Shown here: one piece after another, positions 41,660 to 50,159 of the stretch
Layout of the letters: every line of letters begins with the position of its first letter
Position numbering within the stretch: position 1 is the stretch's first letter
NCBI GenBank assembly: GCA_023229765.1
Contig: JALNYO010000012.1
Span: forward strand, 28,501 to 92,500
DNA: 64,000 nucleotides
From: Syntrophales bacterium
GTDB lineage: Bacteria > Desulfobacterota > Syntrophia > Syntrophales > UBA5619
Direction of reading: 5' to 3'
Program-made: the position numbers and the translations under genes
Notes under the pieces: generated by a model
Database searches by the model: none
The model's input: only the letters and a program-made list of their open reading frames with translations
What the model was told of the DNA's origin: nothing

Positions 41660-43423
41660 ATGAGACCATATTTCGAAAAAATGGACGATTTCGGCAAACC
41701 TCTTCGTCCGGCGCAGATAGACAGAATGAAGGAAAGTGCGGCGCAGGCCGAGGCGGTTATGGCAAAAATCGATGAAGAAGCCGAGCGGATTAAGAACTAC
41801 GGTCTGCCGGTGGAAAAGGTTCATCAGCGCGGGGAGATGACGATATGGGAGCGTATAGATTATATCGTTGACCCGGGGACCTTCTGCCCGCTGCATACGA
41901 TTTTTGATCCGGGCCATGAGACCTCGGGAAGCACGAATATAGTCGATGGCCTGGCGAGAATTTCCGGAAAATGGTGTGTTCTGGTCGGGTTCAACAACAA
42001 ATGGATGGCGGGGGCATGGATCGCCGGGCAGTCGGATAACATGCTCCTTGTGACCGATCTTGCCAAGAACCTGAACCTGCCCTTGGTCTGGCTGGTGAAC
42101 TGCTCCGGCGTGAATTTGCCGGAACAGGAAAAGGTTTACGCGGGCCGCCGCGGCGGGGGAACAACCTTTTTCCGCCATGCGGAATTGGAGCAGATGGGGA
42201 TACCGGTACTGGCGGGGATTTATGGGACGAACCCGGCGGGAGGAGGCTACCAGGGCATCAGCCCGACGATTTTGCTCGCCCACAAGAATGCCAATATCGC
42301 CGTCGGGGGTGGGGGAATCGTCAGCGGGATGAGCCCGAAAGGTTCCTTTGACGAAGAGGGCGCGGAGGCGCTGATCGAGGCGACGAGGCACTTCAAGGAG
42401 GAGCCGCCGGGAAGCGCCAAGATTCATTACGATGAGACAGGGTTTTTTACCGCCGTTTTCGATAAGGAGACCGAGGTTCTTGATGCCCTCAAGGGGTACA
42501 TGGCGGAAATGCCTGCCTATAATCCCCGCTTTTTTCAGGTCGCTCCCCCTGCCGAACCGAAGTTCAAGCCGGAGGAGATTTCCTCGATTGTTCCCATGAA
42601 CCAGAAATCCGGTTACGATTTTGACAATGTTCTCGCGCGCCTGGTCGATAATTCCGAGAATCTGGAGTTTCGCCCCGGTTATGGCCCGGAGGTTTATACG
42701 GGATTGGTCAAGGTGGATGGATTCCTGCTCGGGGTGATCGGCAACCGGCAGGGCCTGATCCCGAATTATCCCGAATACACAAACCAGTATATCGGTGTCG
42801 GCGGCAAGCTCTACCGTCAGGGGCTGATCAAGATGAATGAGTTTGTAACCCAGTGCGGCCGGGATCGTGTTCCGATAGTCTGGTTCCAGGACACGTCGGG
42901 GATCGATGTCGGGGATACGGCGGAAAAGGCGGAATTGCTGGGACTGGGGCAGTCGCTGAACTATTCCATAGAACAGACTGAGGTGCCGATGCTGCTGGTT
43001 GTGCTCCGCAAGGGTACGGCGGCGGCCCATTACGTTATGGGGGGGCCGACGGGTAACAATAACAACGCCTTTACACTGGGCGTTCCGTCAACGGAAATCG
43101 ATGTCATGCACGGAGAGACCGCTGCCGCGGCGAGCTATGCCCGCCGGCTGGTAAAGGAAAAAGACGCCGGTCGTCCGCTGGGGCCGGTGATCGACAAGAT
43201 GAACGAGATGGTCAAACATTATGAAGAAACATCCCGGCCTTTTTACTGCGCCAAAGCCGGGTTCGTTGACGAGGTGGTGCGCTTCGGGGAGCTTCGCCGC
43301 TACATGGTGGCCTTTGCCAACGGGGTTTACCAGAATCCGCGTTCCATTTGTCCGCGTCACCACATGATGTTGCCGCGGCTGATCAGAGCTCAGGTTGTCA
43401 AGGGGCTTCCCCGACCGGTCTGA
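41660..43423 (+). CDS. gcdA: Glutaconyl-CoA decarboxylase alpha subunit (carboxyltransferase)
   Basis: A 587-residue carboxyltransferase, the length of Acidaminococcus GcdA and very similar to it as I recall it. Shared segments include WCVLVGFNNKWMAGAWIAGQ, NCSGVNLPEQEKVYAGRRGG, AGIYGTNPAGGGYQGISPTI, GIGGKLYRQGL-like GVGGKLYRQGLIKMNEFVTQ and IVWFQDTSGIDVGDTAEKAE. It moves the carboxyl group of glutaconyl-CoA to biotin on a carrier protein, giving crotonyl-CoA. The ATG at 41660 follows GGGAGG. The delta-like and beta subunits are next, but no biotin carrier gene is in the window. Confidence 0.9.
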   Translation: MRPYFEKMDDFGKPLRPAQIDRMKESAAQAEAVMAKIDEEAERIKNYGLPVEKVHQRGEMTIWERIDYIVDPGTFCPLHTIFDPGHETSGSTNIVDGLARISGKWCVLVGFNNKWMAGAWIAGQSDNMLLVTDLAKNLNLPLVWLVNCSGVNLPEQEKVYAGRRGGGTTFFRHAELEQMGIPVLAGIYGTNPAGGGYQGISPTILLAHKNANIAVGGGGIVSGMSPKGSFDEEGAEALIEATRHFKEEPPGSAKIHYDETGFFTAVFDKETEVLDALKGYMAEMPAYNPRFFQVAPPAEPKFKPEEISSIVPMNQKSGYDFDNVLARLVDNSENLEFRPGYGPEVYTGLVKVDGFLLGVIGNRQGLIPNYPEYTNQYIGVGGKLYRQGLIKMNEFVTQCGRDRVPIVWFQDTSGIDVGDTAEKAELLGLGQSLNYSIEQTEVPMLLVVLRKGTAAAHYVMGGPTGNNNNAFTLGVPSTEIDVMHGETAAAASYARRLVKEKDAGRPLGPVIDKMNEMVKHYEETSRPFYCAKAGFVDEVVRFGELRRYMVAFANGVYQNPRSICPRHHMMLPRLIRAQVVKGLPRPV

Positions 43424-43444
43424 TTTATTATTTCCCATCCTCAC

Positions 43445-43475
43445 CTTTTCCCCCTCCTTTACCGGAGGGGGAAAA
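43445..43475. other. Stem-loop between gcdA and the small subunit gene
   Basis: TTTTCCCCCTCC pairs with GGAGGGGGAAAA around TTTACC. No T-run follows on the plus strand, so it is more likely an RNA-processing or stability hairpin than a full terminator. It could set subunit ratios. Confidence 0.45.
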
Positions 43476-43528
43476 ACAATATTAAGAATTGGGCTTGATT
43501 CGCAGGGGACCGATAAAGGGGAGACTGT

Positions 43529-43666
43529 ATGGATAATGTAACGTTTGGGATTACGATGCTGGTCTGCGGAATGGGGGGAACGATCGTTGTTCTCTGGCTC
43601 ATGAGTCTGGTGATGGCTCTTCTGGGGAAACTGTTTCCGGAAAAACCCGTGAAAAAGGAGGCTTAG
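43529..43666 (+). CDS. Small membrane subunit, OadG/GcdD-like
   Basis: A 45-residue protein with a single transmembrane helix: NVTFGITMLVCGMGGTIVVL then WLMSLVMALLGKLFPEK. A short basic tail follows. Position and topology match the small OadG/delta subunits that hold carboxyltransferase and Na+-pump subunits together. It lacks the longer C-terminal tail of many OadG proteins. It ends 3 bases before the beta-subunit start, whose ribosome site (AAGGAGG) lies inside its last codons. Confidence 0.72.
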   Translation: MDNVTFGITMLVCGMGGTIVVLWLMSLVMALLGKLFPEKPVKKEA

Positions 43667-43669
43667 GCG

Positions 43670-44818
43670 ATGGTGGACGCGATTATGAGTGGGCTGGGCG
43701 GCCTCACCGTCGGATTTCAGATGCTTGCCGTCGATTGGCGCAATACCGTCATGATTCTGGCAGGCTTTGTCTTGCTGTATCTGGGGATTAAAAAGGACTG
43801 CGAGCCGCTGCTTTTGGTCCCGATCGGATTTGGCTGCATTCTGGTCAATATTCCCCTTTCCGATGTTATGAGCCAGGAAGGGTTTATCAGGTCTTTGTAC
43901 AATGCCGGAATCGCGACGGAACTCTTTCCGCTTCTGATCTTCATTGGCATTGGGGCGATGACTGATTTCGGTCCTGTGCTTGCCCAGCCTTCGACCTTTC
44001 TGCTGGGCGCCGCCGGGCAGTTCGGGATTTTTCTGACGCTGCTTCTGGCGTTGGCGCTCGGATTTCCGCAATTAGATGCGGTTGCAATCGGGATTATCGG
44101 CGCCTGCGACGGGCCGACGGCTATTTATGTCACTTCAAAATACGCCCCGCACCTGCTGGGCGCCGTATCCGTCGCGGCTTATTCGTACATGTCGCTGGTG
44201 CCGATTCTGCAACCGCCGATCATGAGACTGCTTACTACCAAAAAAGAGCGGGAAATAGTTATGAAGTCCGTTGCCAAGCCGGTCTCCAAGACGACAAAAA
44301 TGCTCTTCCCTCTCGTTATAACGATCCTGGGCGGCATTATCGCCCCCAAGGGGTTGCCACTGCTCGGGACGATCATGCTTGGCAACCTGATGCGGGAATC
44401 CGGAGTGGTAAGCCGTCTTACCAAGGCCTCGGAGAATGAAATAGCCAATATCGTAACGCTTTTCCTCGGTCTCACGATCGGTGCGACAATGGTCGGCAGC
44501 GCCTTCATCAGAACAGAGACACTAATCATTCTGGCGCTCGGATTTTTGGCAATTTGCCTCGACACGGTGTGCGGCGTACTGTTCGGCAAGCTGATGAGCG
44601 TTGCAACGGGAGGAAAGGTCAATCCCCTGATTGGGGCGGCCGGCATCTCCGCGTTTCCGATGGCCGCGCGCGTTGTCCAGCGCGAAGGCGCCAAGTGGAA
44701 TAAAAAGAGTTACCTCCTGATGCACGCGATGGGCGCCAACGCCGGCGGTCAGATTGGTTCGGTTGTTGCCGCGGCGGTAATGCTTTCAGTTCTTGCGGGG
44801 ATGGGAATCATCCACTGA
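43670..44818 (+). CDS. gcdB: Na+-translocating decarboxylase beta subunit
   Basis: A 382-residue polytopic membrane protein of the OadB/GcdB family. It has LPIGFGCILVNIPLSD-like VPIGFGCILVNIPLSDVMSQ, FPLLIFIGIGAMTDFGPVLA, IIGACDGPTAIYVTSKYAPH (with the conserved Asp of the Na+ path), LGLTIGATMVGSAF and NPLIGAAGISAFPMAARVVQ, all family signatures. It decarboxylates carboxybiotin and exports Na+, so decarboxylation of glutaconyl-CoA builds a sodium gradient. It is the last gene of the unit; a stem-loop follows. Confidence 0.93.
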   Translation: MVDAIMSGLGGLTVGFQMLAVDWRNTVMILAGFVLLYLGIKKDCEPLLLVPIGFGCILVNIPLSDVMSQEGFIRSLYNAGIATELFPLLIFIGIGAMTDFGPVLAQPSTFLLGAAGQFGIFLTLLLALALGFPQLDAVAIGIIGACDGPTAIYVTSKYAPHLLGAVSVAAYSYMSLVPILQPPIMRLLTTKKEREIVMKSVAKPVSKTTKMLFPLVITILGGIIAPKGLPLLGTIMLGNLMRESGVVSRLTKASENEIANIVTLFLGLTIGATMVGSAFIRTETLIILALGFLAICLDTVCGVLFGKLMSVATGGKVNPLIGAAGISAFPMAARVVQREGAKWNKKSYLLMHAMGANAGGQIGSVVAAAVMLSVLAGMGIIH

Positions 44819-44838
44819 ACCGTCAGGAGAGATTTTCT

Positions 44839-44881
44839 CTCCCCCTGTTACTCTTCCGCGAGGTGAGAGGGACAGGGGGAG
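44839..44881. terminator. Stem-loop between convergent gcdB and lutBA
   Basis: CTCCCCCTGT pairs with ACAGGGGGAG, with a second inner pairing CTCTTCC/GGTGAGAG. It lies in the 80-base gap between two convergent genes, so it can serve both directions as a terminator, though T-runs are weak. Confidence 0.5.
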
Positions 44882-44898
44882 TTGGCGTTTCCCGGGCG

Positions 44899-47079
44899 CT
44901 ACTTTTCTTTGAGGCGTTCCGCCAAAATGTCGGCAATGTGTTTCATCTGAATGCCCGGAAGCTGCTTGTCAACCCCGCCCTGCAACTGAACCATGCATCC
45001 GGAACAGGCGCAGGCGACGATCCCGGCGCCGGTGTCCTTGACGTTTTTCATCTTCTGATCCAGAATCTTCATCGAAAGCTCGACGTATTTCAGCCCGAAA
45101 ACGCCCGACATGCCGCAGCATTTGTCTGAATCCTTCATTTCGCGCAGGTCACAGCCGGCGGCCTCGAGAAGCTTGCGGGGCGCTTCGGAAACTCCGAGTA
45201 CGCGTTTAAGATGGCAGGAGTCGTGATAGGTAACCGCCGGGCCGCCGGTGGTCTTCTGCAGCCGACCTCGTTTTTCATATTCAGCGGCGACAAAACTGCT
45301 GAATTCTTTTACCTTACTGGAAAAAATAGCGGCTTTGCCCCGCCACTCCGGGTTGTCCTTCAGCAGCTCGCCGTAACTTTCGAGAGTTTCGACGCAGGTC
45401 GGGCAGCCGGAGACAATCACATCGGCCTGCTCGGCATCAAATGCCTTGACGTTGAGCAGGCCGATTTTTTTGGCAGTCTCCAGATCCCCGGTCGCGCTGA
45501 TCGGTTTTCCGCAGCAGCTTTGTCCAAGCGGAAAGACTACCTCATATCCCAAATCTTCGAGTACCTTGATAATCGCCTCCCCTGTTTCCGGAAGGACGAA
45601 GTCCATCGTGCATCCGCTGAAGAAAGCGGCCCTTCCTTTTGGCTGGTCCGGCTTCTTTGTGATGACAGCTACACGATCGCGCAGGGGTTTTTCGGCAATT
45701 GCCGGCAGGCTCCGGTCCTTTGCCAGGCCTGAGAAAAACAGCGGCAGATGGCGGATGAGCGTCTTGTTTTTCCCGGAAGCAAAGGGTTTCATGGTCACGG
45801 AAGCGGCCCGCAGCAGGGCGTGGAAAACCTTGCGGTTGGCCATGACGTTTTCGAAAAGCTGCCTGGTCACGAACGGCAGGCCATGCTGCTGCACCGCCCT
45901 TACCCGCAGCTCCTCGATGAGTCCGGGGATGTTGATCTTGCCGGGGCAGACCTCCACGCACCGGCGGCAGCCGATGCAAAGTTCATGAAACTTCTCGAAA
46001 TCGGCCATGCCGCTCGTCATCGCCGTCAGAATTGCCCCGATGCCGCCGGCATAGGTATGGCCGCCATAGACGTGACCGCCAACGATCGTGTAAACAGGGC
46101 AGACATTGAGGCAGGAGCCGCAGCGGACGCATTGGTAAACCTCTTTGAAACGGTCGTCTTTTGCAGATTTCAGGCGATTGTTGTCGAGGAGGATAATGTG
46201 CATTTCCCGTGTTTCTTCAACCCAGCGGCCTTCCTTACTTACCATCATCGGCGACGGACCGCCGATGAAGGATGTGTAGCTTGTCATTAGCTGGCCGGTT
46301 GCCCCCCGCGGCAGCAGCTTGAGGATCAGCCCCGCGTCGGTCATTTTGGGGAGCAGCTTCTCATAGCCCATGACGACCACGTGGATGCGAGGAAGGGTGG
46401 TAGCAAAGCGGGCGTTTCCCTCATTGGTGATAAGTCCGATCGCGCCGTTTTCGGCGATGCCGAAATTGGCCCCGGTTATCCCCATGTCGGCATTGAGAAA
46501 TTCCTGACGGAGATGCTCGCGGGCGGACCTGATCATAAAGGGGATGTCCGGCGGCAGCTCCTTGCCCATCTCTTTGGAAAAAAGTTCGGCCACCTGGAAG
46601 CGGCTCAAATGAATGGCGGGGATCACCATATGCGACGGGCGGTGGCCGGCAAGGTCGATGATCCATTCCCCCATGTCCGATTCGCAGACGTGCAAGCCGT
46701 TTTTTCTGAGATACGGGCTTAAGTCTATCTCCTCGGAGGCCATCGACTTGGATTTAATGATTCGTTTGACGTCATGTTTTTTGCAAAGATCAACGATATA
46801 GCGCTTTACGTCATCTCCGTTATTTGCCCGAAAGACCTTTACGCCCCGCTTCATTGCCTCCGCCTCGAATTGAGCGGCAATTTCCTCGATCCGGTCAACG
46901 GCAGCGGCCTTCATTTTTCGGATCGCCTCGCGCAGGGCTTCCACATCTCCCGCGTTTTCCAGGGCGGCGGCCCGGGTCGCCGGATACCGTTTGGCAAATT
47001 TACCGAGGTTGGCGCGCAGGGGTTCTTCTAACAGTTTTTCCCTTATCTCTTTATGAAGATTACGTTTTTCGCCGCTCAT
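44899..47079 (-). CDS. LutB-LutA fusion: LUD, ferredoxin and CCG domains
   Basis: A 726-residue fusion. An N-terminal LUD domain (about 50-300; ADMGITGANFGIAENGAIGL) is followed by two [4Fe-4S] motifs (CVRCGSCLNVCPVY and CIGCRRCVEVCPGK, about 320-390). Two CCG cysteine-rich domains complete it (SGCTMDFVLPETGEAI with SCCGKP; SCHLKRVLG with KCCGMSG, about 490-726). The CCG part corresponds to LutA and the LUD/ferredoxin part to LutB. With LutC it would oxidise lactate or another 2-hydroxy acid, or act as a heterodisulfide-type electron module. Its ATG overlaps the lutC stop by 4 bases. Confidence 0.88.
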   Translation of the reverse strand: MSGEKRNLHKEIREKLLEEPLRANLGKFAKRYPATRAAALENAGDVEALREAIRKMKAAAVDRIEEIAAQFEAEAMKRGVKVFRANNGDDVKRYIVDLCKKHDVKRIIKSKSMASEEIDLSPYLRKNGLHVCESDMGEWIIDLAGHRPSHMVIPAIHLSRFQVAELFSKEMGKELPPDIPFMIRSAREHLRQEFLNADMGITGANFGIAENGAIGLITNEGNARFATTLPRIHVVVMGYEKLLPKMTDAGLILKLLPRGATGQLMTSYTSFIGGPSPMMVSKEGRWVEETREMHIILLDNNRLKSAKDDRFKEVYQCVRCGSCLNVCPVYTIVGGHVYGGHTYAGGIGAILTAMTSGMADFEKFHELCIGCRRCVEVCPGKINIPGLIEELRVRAVQQHGLPFVTRQLFENVMANRKVFHALLRAASVTMKPFASGKNKTLIRHLPLFFSGLAKDRSLPAIAEKPLRDRVAVITKKPDQPKGRAAFFSGCTMDFVLPETGEAIIKVLEDLGYEVVFPLGQSCCGKPISATGDLETAKKIGLLNVKAFDAEQADVIVSGCPTCVETLESYGELLKDNPEWRGKAAIFSSKVKEFSSFVAAEYEKRGRLQKTTGGPAVTYHDSCHLKRVLGVSEAPRKLLEAAGCDLREMKDSDKCCGMSGVFGLKYVELSMKILDQKMKNVKDTGAGIVACACSGCMVQLQGGVDKQLPGIQMKHIADILAERLKEK

Positions 47080-47693
47080 TGTGCACTTCCTTCTGCCTGG
47101 ATCTCATCGAGGGCGATTATCACCAGGCGAACCGGCCCATGCACGCCGATGGTCAATACCACTTCAATATCTGCCGTGCGGCTTGGCCCCGTTATAAAGG
47201 TAACGTAACCGCGCTCGAAGGCCTTGGCAAGGATTGCAAACGCCTCGCTGATCCCCGGAACGATGAGATTGCTGTCAAGCAAGGCGATATGAAGAGGGGG
47301 GAGAGTCGAAACCAGACGGCTTTCTATCGAGTATGCGTCCTGACAGACGCTGCCGCTTTCCGCTATCCCGAACTCTACGCCGGAGATGCCGATGTCCGCC
47401 GTTGGCGCGTTAGCGGCGATATCATCCTGAACATCGTAAAATTCAATTCCTGCCGCAGTGAAGGCGTCCTTTAGCCCTGCCTCATCCAGCAGGGGGCTCT
47501 CTGTTGCGACAACCTTGCGGGCGCCGGCTTGTCGGGCAAGCGTTAAAACGAGTTGGGTTGCCTCCAGATGCGTCTTTACCCGGAATACCTCGGTTGCCGC
47601 CGCCTTTGCCCTTTTCTCGAACTCGGGAAAGAGGTGCGCCCCGAAACCCCCTGCGGGGAGATGCCTTTTCCACTCTCCGTTGGTTTTTTTCAT
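47076..47693 (-). CDS. lutC: LutC-like LUD domain protein
   Basis: A 205-residue LUD-family protein with ADIGISGVEFGIAESGSVCQ, LVSTLPPLHIALLDSNLIV and FITGPSRTADIEVVLTIGVH, then GPVRLVIIALDEI. These are the standard LutC motifs. The ATG at 47693 is chosen because the upstream in-frame extension (to 47831) is not family-like. It is first in a two-gene operon with the LutB-LutA fusion (ATGA overlap). Confidence 0.88.
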   Translation of the reverse strand: MKKTNGEWKRHLPAGGFGAHLFPEFEKRAKAAATEVFRVKTHLEATQLVLTLARQAGARKVVATESPLLDEAGLKDAFTAAGIEFYDVQDDIAANAPTADIGISGVEFGIAESGSVCQDAYSIESRLVSTLPPLHIALLDSNLIVPGISEAFAILAKAFERGYVTFITGPSRTADIEVVLTIGVHGPVRLVIIALDEIQAEGSAQ

Positions 47694-47935
47694 GTTTCCC
47701 AGCCTCCCAGTTTCAAGGGGAAAATCTGATAATTTGGTCTTTTCCCCACGGCAAGGTCCATCATTGAGCGAACCCGCTGACGTATAGCGGAGAAAGCGAG
47801 GCTTTGTCAAACGGAAACTCCCCATGCGCAAGGGGCAAATCCGTTGCCGACAGGAAATAGCAGTAGTAAAATATTAAGCAACTGATATTTAACGCATAGC
47901 CAGCTTTTGTTGACAACCAGACAGATTCTTCGGGC

Positions 47936-47965
47936 TTGACAAAGGTGTGATTATTTTATAGACGA
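47936..47965 (+). promoter_or_regulatory. Possible sigma-70 promoter before the first cobalamin riboswitch
   Basis: TTGACA at 47936 is a perfect -35 box. TATAGA begins 15 bases later, somewhat short of the usual 17. It lies just upstream of the riboswitch that precedes btuC. Confidence 0.35.
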
Positions 47966-48125
47966 ACTTCGCGTTATAAGATCTTGGCGAATCAGAGGAA
48001 GGGGGTGCGAAGCCCCCGCTGCCCCGCAGCCGTGAAGGGAACGAAAGCCCATGATGCCACTCTTGCGAGAAAGTCGCGGGGGGAAGGCGGGTGAGTAGGA
48101 GGCCCGAAGCCGGAAAACGGATCCG
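47966..48125 (+). ncRNA. Cobalamin riboswitch upstream of btuC
   Basis: The aptamer core is visible: GGGGGTGCGAAGCCCCCGCT, then GCCCCGCAGCCGT, then ATGCCACT, then GGGGAAGGCGGGTGAGTAGG and the B12-box-like region GAAGCCGGAAAACGG with CCGCC. The elements are in consensus order. Cobalamin binding should reduce expression of the uptake genes. The ribosome site (GGGAGG, 48142) is close downstream, consistent with translational control. Confidence 0.88.
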
Positions 48126-48153
48126 CCAACTTTATTCTCGCGGGAGGATGATC

Positions 48154-49188
48154 TTGCCATACGGTGAGTCACATTTGACCCTGAAAAGAATATTCCGGGT
48201 CTCTATCTTTTTGCTTGCGGTTCTCGCCGCAGTTTTTCTGCTTGCCCTTTTTGCGGGGCCGACGCCGTTCGACGTTTCCTCTGTTTTTAAAGGCATTTTT
48301 TCTCTTTTCCCCTTTTCCGACGCGCAGTCTCAACTGTCGGAATCCGAGCGCGCCATCCTATTTTCCATCCGTATTCCCAGGATCATTTTTGCCGGCATTG
48401 TCGGGGCCTCTCTTTCCTGCTCCGGGGTCGTTTTCCAGGGTATTTTGCGCAATCCGCTTGCCGATCCATACATCCTCGGCGTTTCCGGCGGCGCCGCCGC
48501 CGGCGCGATTGTGGCCATCACCCTCGGTTTGGATTCGCTTCCGTTCGGCGTCACAGCGGTTGCCTTCATCGGCGGAATTTCCTCGATACTTCTGGTATGG
48601 GGGCTTTCCGGTTCCTCTGCTGAACGCAGAACGGACAGGATTCTCCTTTCCGGCGTTATCGTCAATGCGTTTTTTTCCGCACTGATCATGTTTCTTGTTG
48701 CGGTAGCCGGCAGTGAGCGGCTGCAGGGCGTCATCTTCTGGCTGATGGGCGATCTGGGGATGGCGGAGAAAAAAGATATCCTGCTGGCCGCGCTGTTAAT
48801 GATTGCCGGTTTCATCCTAATGTTTATGAATGCCCGGGATCTCAATATCATGCTTGCCGGCGAGGATACGGCCCTGCAATTGGGGATTAATGTAAAAAAA
48901 ACAAGGATGACGCTGCTTTTGGCGGCGTCCCTCGTGACGGCGGGGGCGGTGTCGATGAGCGGTATAATCGGCTTCGTCGGACTGATGATTCCCCACATCG
49001 CGAGGATGCTCTTTGGTTCCGATAACCGGCTTTTGCTGCCCGCTTCGCTGCTCTTTGGCGGGGCATTCCTGATTGTCGCCGACGCCATTGCCCGCACGGT
49101 TATTGCCCCGTCCGAGCTGCCGGTAGGGGTGATCACCGCCCTTTGCGGGGCGCCGTACTTCGCCTATCTGATGAAGAGGTCGAAATAG
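48154..49188 (+). CDS. btuC: Cobalamin ABC transporter permease (BtuC/FecCD type)
   Basis: A polytopic FecCD-family permease of about 344 residues. Signatures are FSIRIPRIIFAGIVGASLSC, QGILRNPLADPYILGVSGGA, SMSGIIGFVGLMIPHIARML and PSELPVGVITALCGAPYFAY. The start is unclear: TTG at 48154 has GGGAGG at ideal spacing; ATG at 48148 abuts it. Cobalamin rather than siderophore is inferred from two flanking riboswitches and the BtuB/BtuF genes. Confidence 0.87.
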   Translation: MPYGESHLTLKRIFRVSIFLLAVLAAVFLLALFAGPTPFDVSSVFKGIFSLFPFSDAQSQLSESERAILFSIRIPRIIFAGIVGASLSCSGVVFQGILRNPLADPYILGVSGGAAAGAIVAITLGLDSLPFGVTAVAFIGGISSILLVWGLSGSSAERRTDRILLSGVIVNAFFSALIMFLVAVAGSERLQGVIFWLMGDLGMAEKKDILLAALLMIAGFILMFMNARDLNIMLAGEDTALQLGINVKKTRMTLLLAASLVTAGAVSMSGIIGFVGLMIPHIARMLFGSDNRLLLPASLLFGGAFLIVADAIARTVIAPSELPVGVITALCGAPYFAYLMKRSK

Positions 49189-49193
49189 CTGCT

Positions 49194-50024
49194 ATGGAGA
49201 TACTGGGGATTGAGGGTGTAAGTTTTCAATATGGTGAGAACTGGATACTGAGGGATATCAATCTGAAGGTGCGAAAGGGTGAGTTCTGGGGAATTTTAGG
49301 GCCGAACGGCGCCGGGAAGACGACGTTGATGAACCTGATCGACGGGATAATCCCGCCGCGGGAAGGCGTGATTAAAATCGGCGGAAAATCAGTCTTCGAG
49401 ATGAAAAGAAAGGAACTTGCGAAGCTGATAGCGGTTGTGCCGCAGGACGCCTCGCTGGTTTTTCCTCTGACAGTCGAGGAGGTGGTGCTGATGGGGAGAA
49501 CCCCCCATCTGGGAAAATTCGAGTTTGAATCCGGAAACGACCTGGAGGTCGCCCGCTTGGCGATGGAGGCGACGGATATCCTGCCGCTTGCAGCGCGGTT
49601 GATCCAGTCGCTGAGCGGCGGAGAGCGGCAGCGGGTACTGCTCGCCCGGGCGCTGGCACAGCAGCCCGAGGTGCTGCTCCTCGATGAGCCCACCTCTTCG
49701 CTCGATATCGCCCATCAGCTCAGCGCTTTCGAGCTGATCCGCTCGCTTAGCGGATCAGCGGGGCTTACCGTGCTTGCCGCCACGCATGACATGAATCTGG
49801 CTTCGCTTTACTGCGACCGGATTGCCCTTTTGCATAAAGGTAATTTTTATTCTCAGGGGACGCCGGAGGAGGCGCTGACCGAAAAGGGGATCAAAGATGT
49901 TTACGGGGTCAACGTTGCCGTTGACCGTCATCCATTAACCGGTCTGCCGAGGATTTCACTGCTCGGCGGCCATTCGTCGGAACGAGGAAGTCGGTGGAAA
50001 GCCGGCGCTGCCCCGCATCTGTAA
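49194..50024 (+). CDS. btuD: Cobalamin ABC transporter ATPase
   Basis: A 276-residue ABC ATPase: Walker A GPNGAGKTT, signature LSGGERQRVLLARAL, Walker B VLLLDEPTSSLD, switch His in AATHDMNLAS. The ATG at 49194 is five bases after the permease stop. The last residues (GHSSERGSRWKAGAAPHL) are not family-like: they are encoded by the 5' part of the second cobalamin riboswitch, so the reading frame runs into the aptamer. Confidence 0.9.
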   Translation: MEILGIEGVSFQYGENWILRDINLKVRKGEFWGILGPNGAGKTTLMNLIDGIIPPREGVIKIGGKSVFEMKRKELAKLIAVVPQDASLVFPLTVEEVVLMGRTPHLGKFEFESGNDLEVARLAMEATDILPLAARLIQSLSGGERQRVLLARALAQQPEVLLLDEPTSSLDIAHQLSAFELIRSLSGSAGLTVLAATHDMNLASLYCDRIALLHKGNFYSQGTPEEALTEKGIKDVYGVNVAVDRHPLTGLPRISLLGGHSSERGSRWKAGAAPHL

Positions 50025-50125
50025 GCGAGACGAACCCCGCACTATGCCACTGGTTTTTTTAAAGCCGGGAAGGCGCGGCAAGTAGGGAGACGCAAGCCAG
50101 AATATTCGTCCGGCGAATAAAAAAA
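49970..50125 (+). ncRNA. Cobalamin riboswitch upstream of btuB
   Basis: Consensus elements in order: GGAAGTCGGTGGAAAGCCGG, CGCTGCCCCGCATCTGTAAG, TATGCCACTGG, GCCGGGAAGGCGCGGCAAGT and GAGACGCAAGCCAGAA. It overlaps the 3' end of btuD by about 55 bases and ends shortly before the btuB ribosome site (AGGGAGG). It should repress the outer-membrane receptor when cobalamin is abundant. Confidence 0.9.
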
Positions 50126-50159
50126 CGACTTTTCGCGAGGAAAGGTCAGGGAGGTAGAA

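Noticed and set aside
47693..47831. N-terminal extension of lutC
   Set aside because: Sequence is not LutC-like and the ATG at 47693 gives the normal length.
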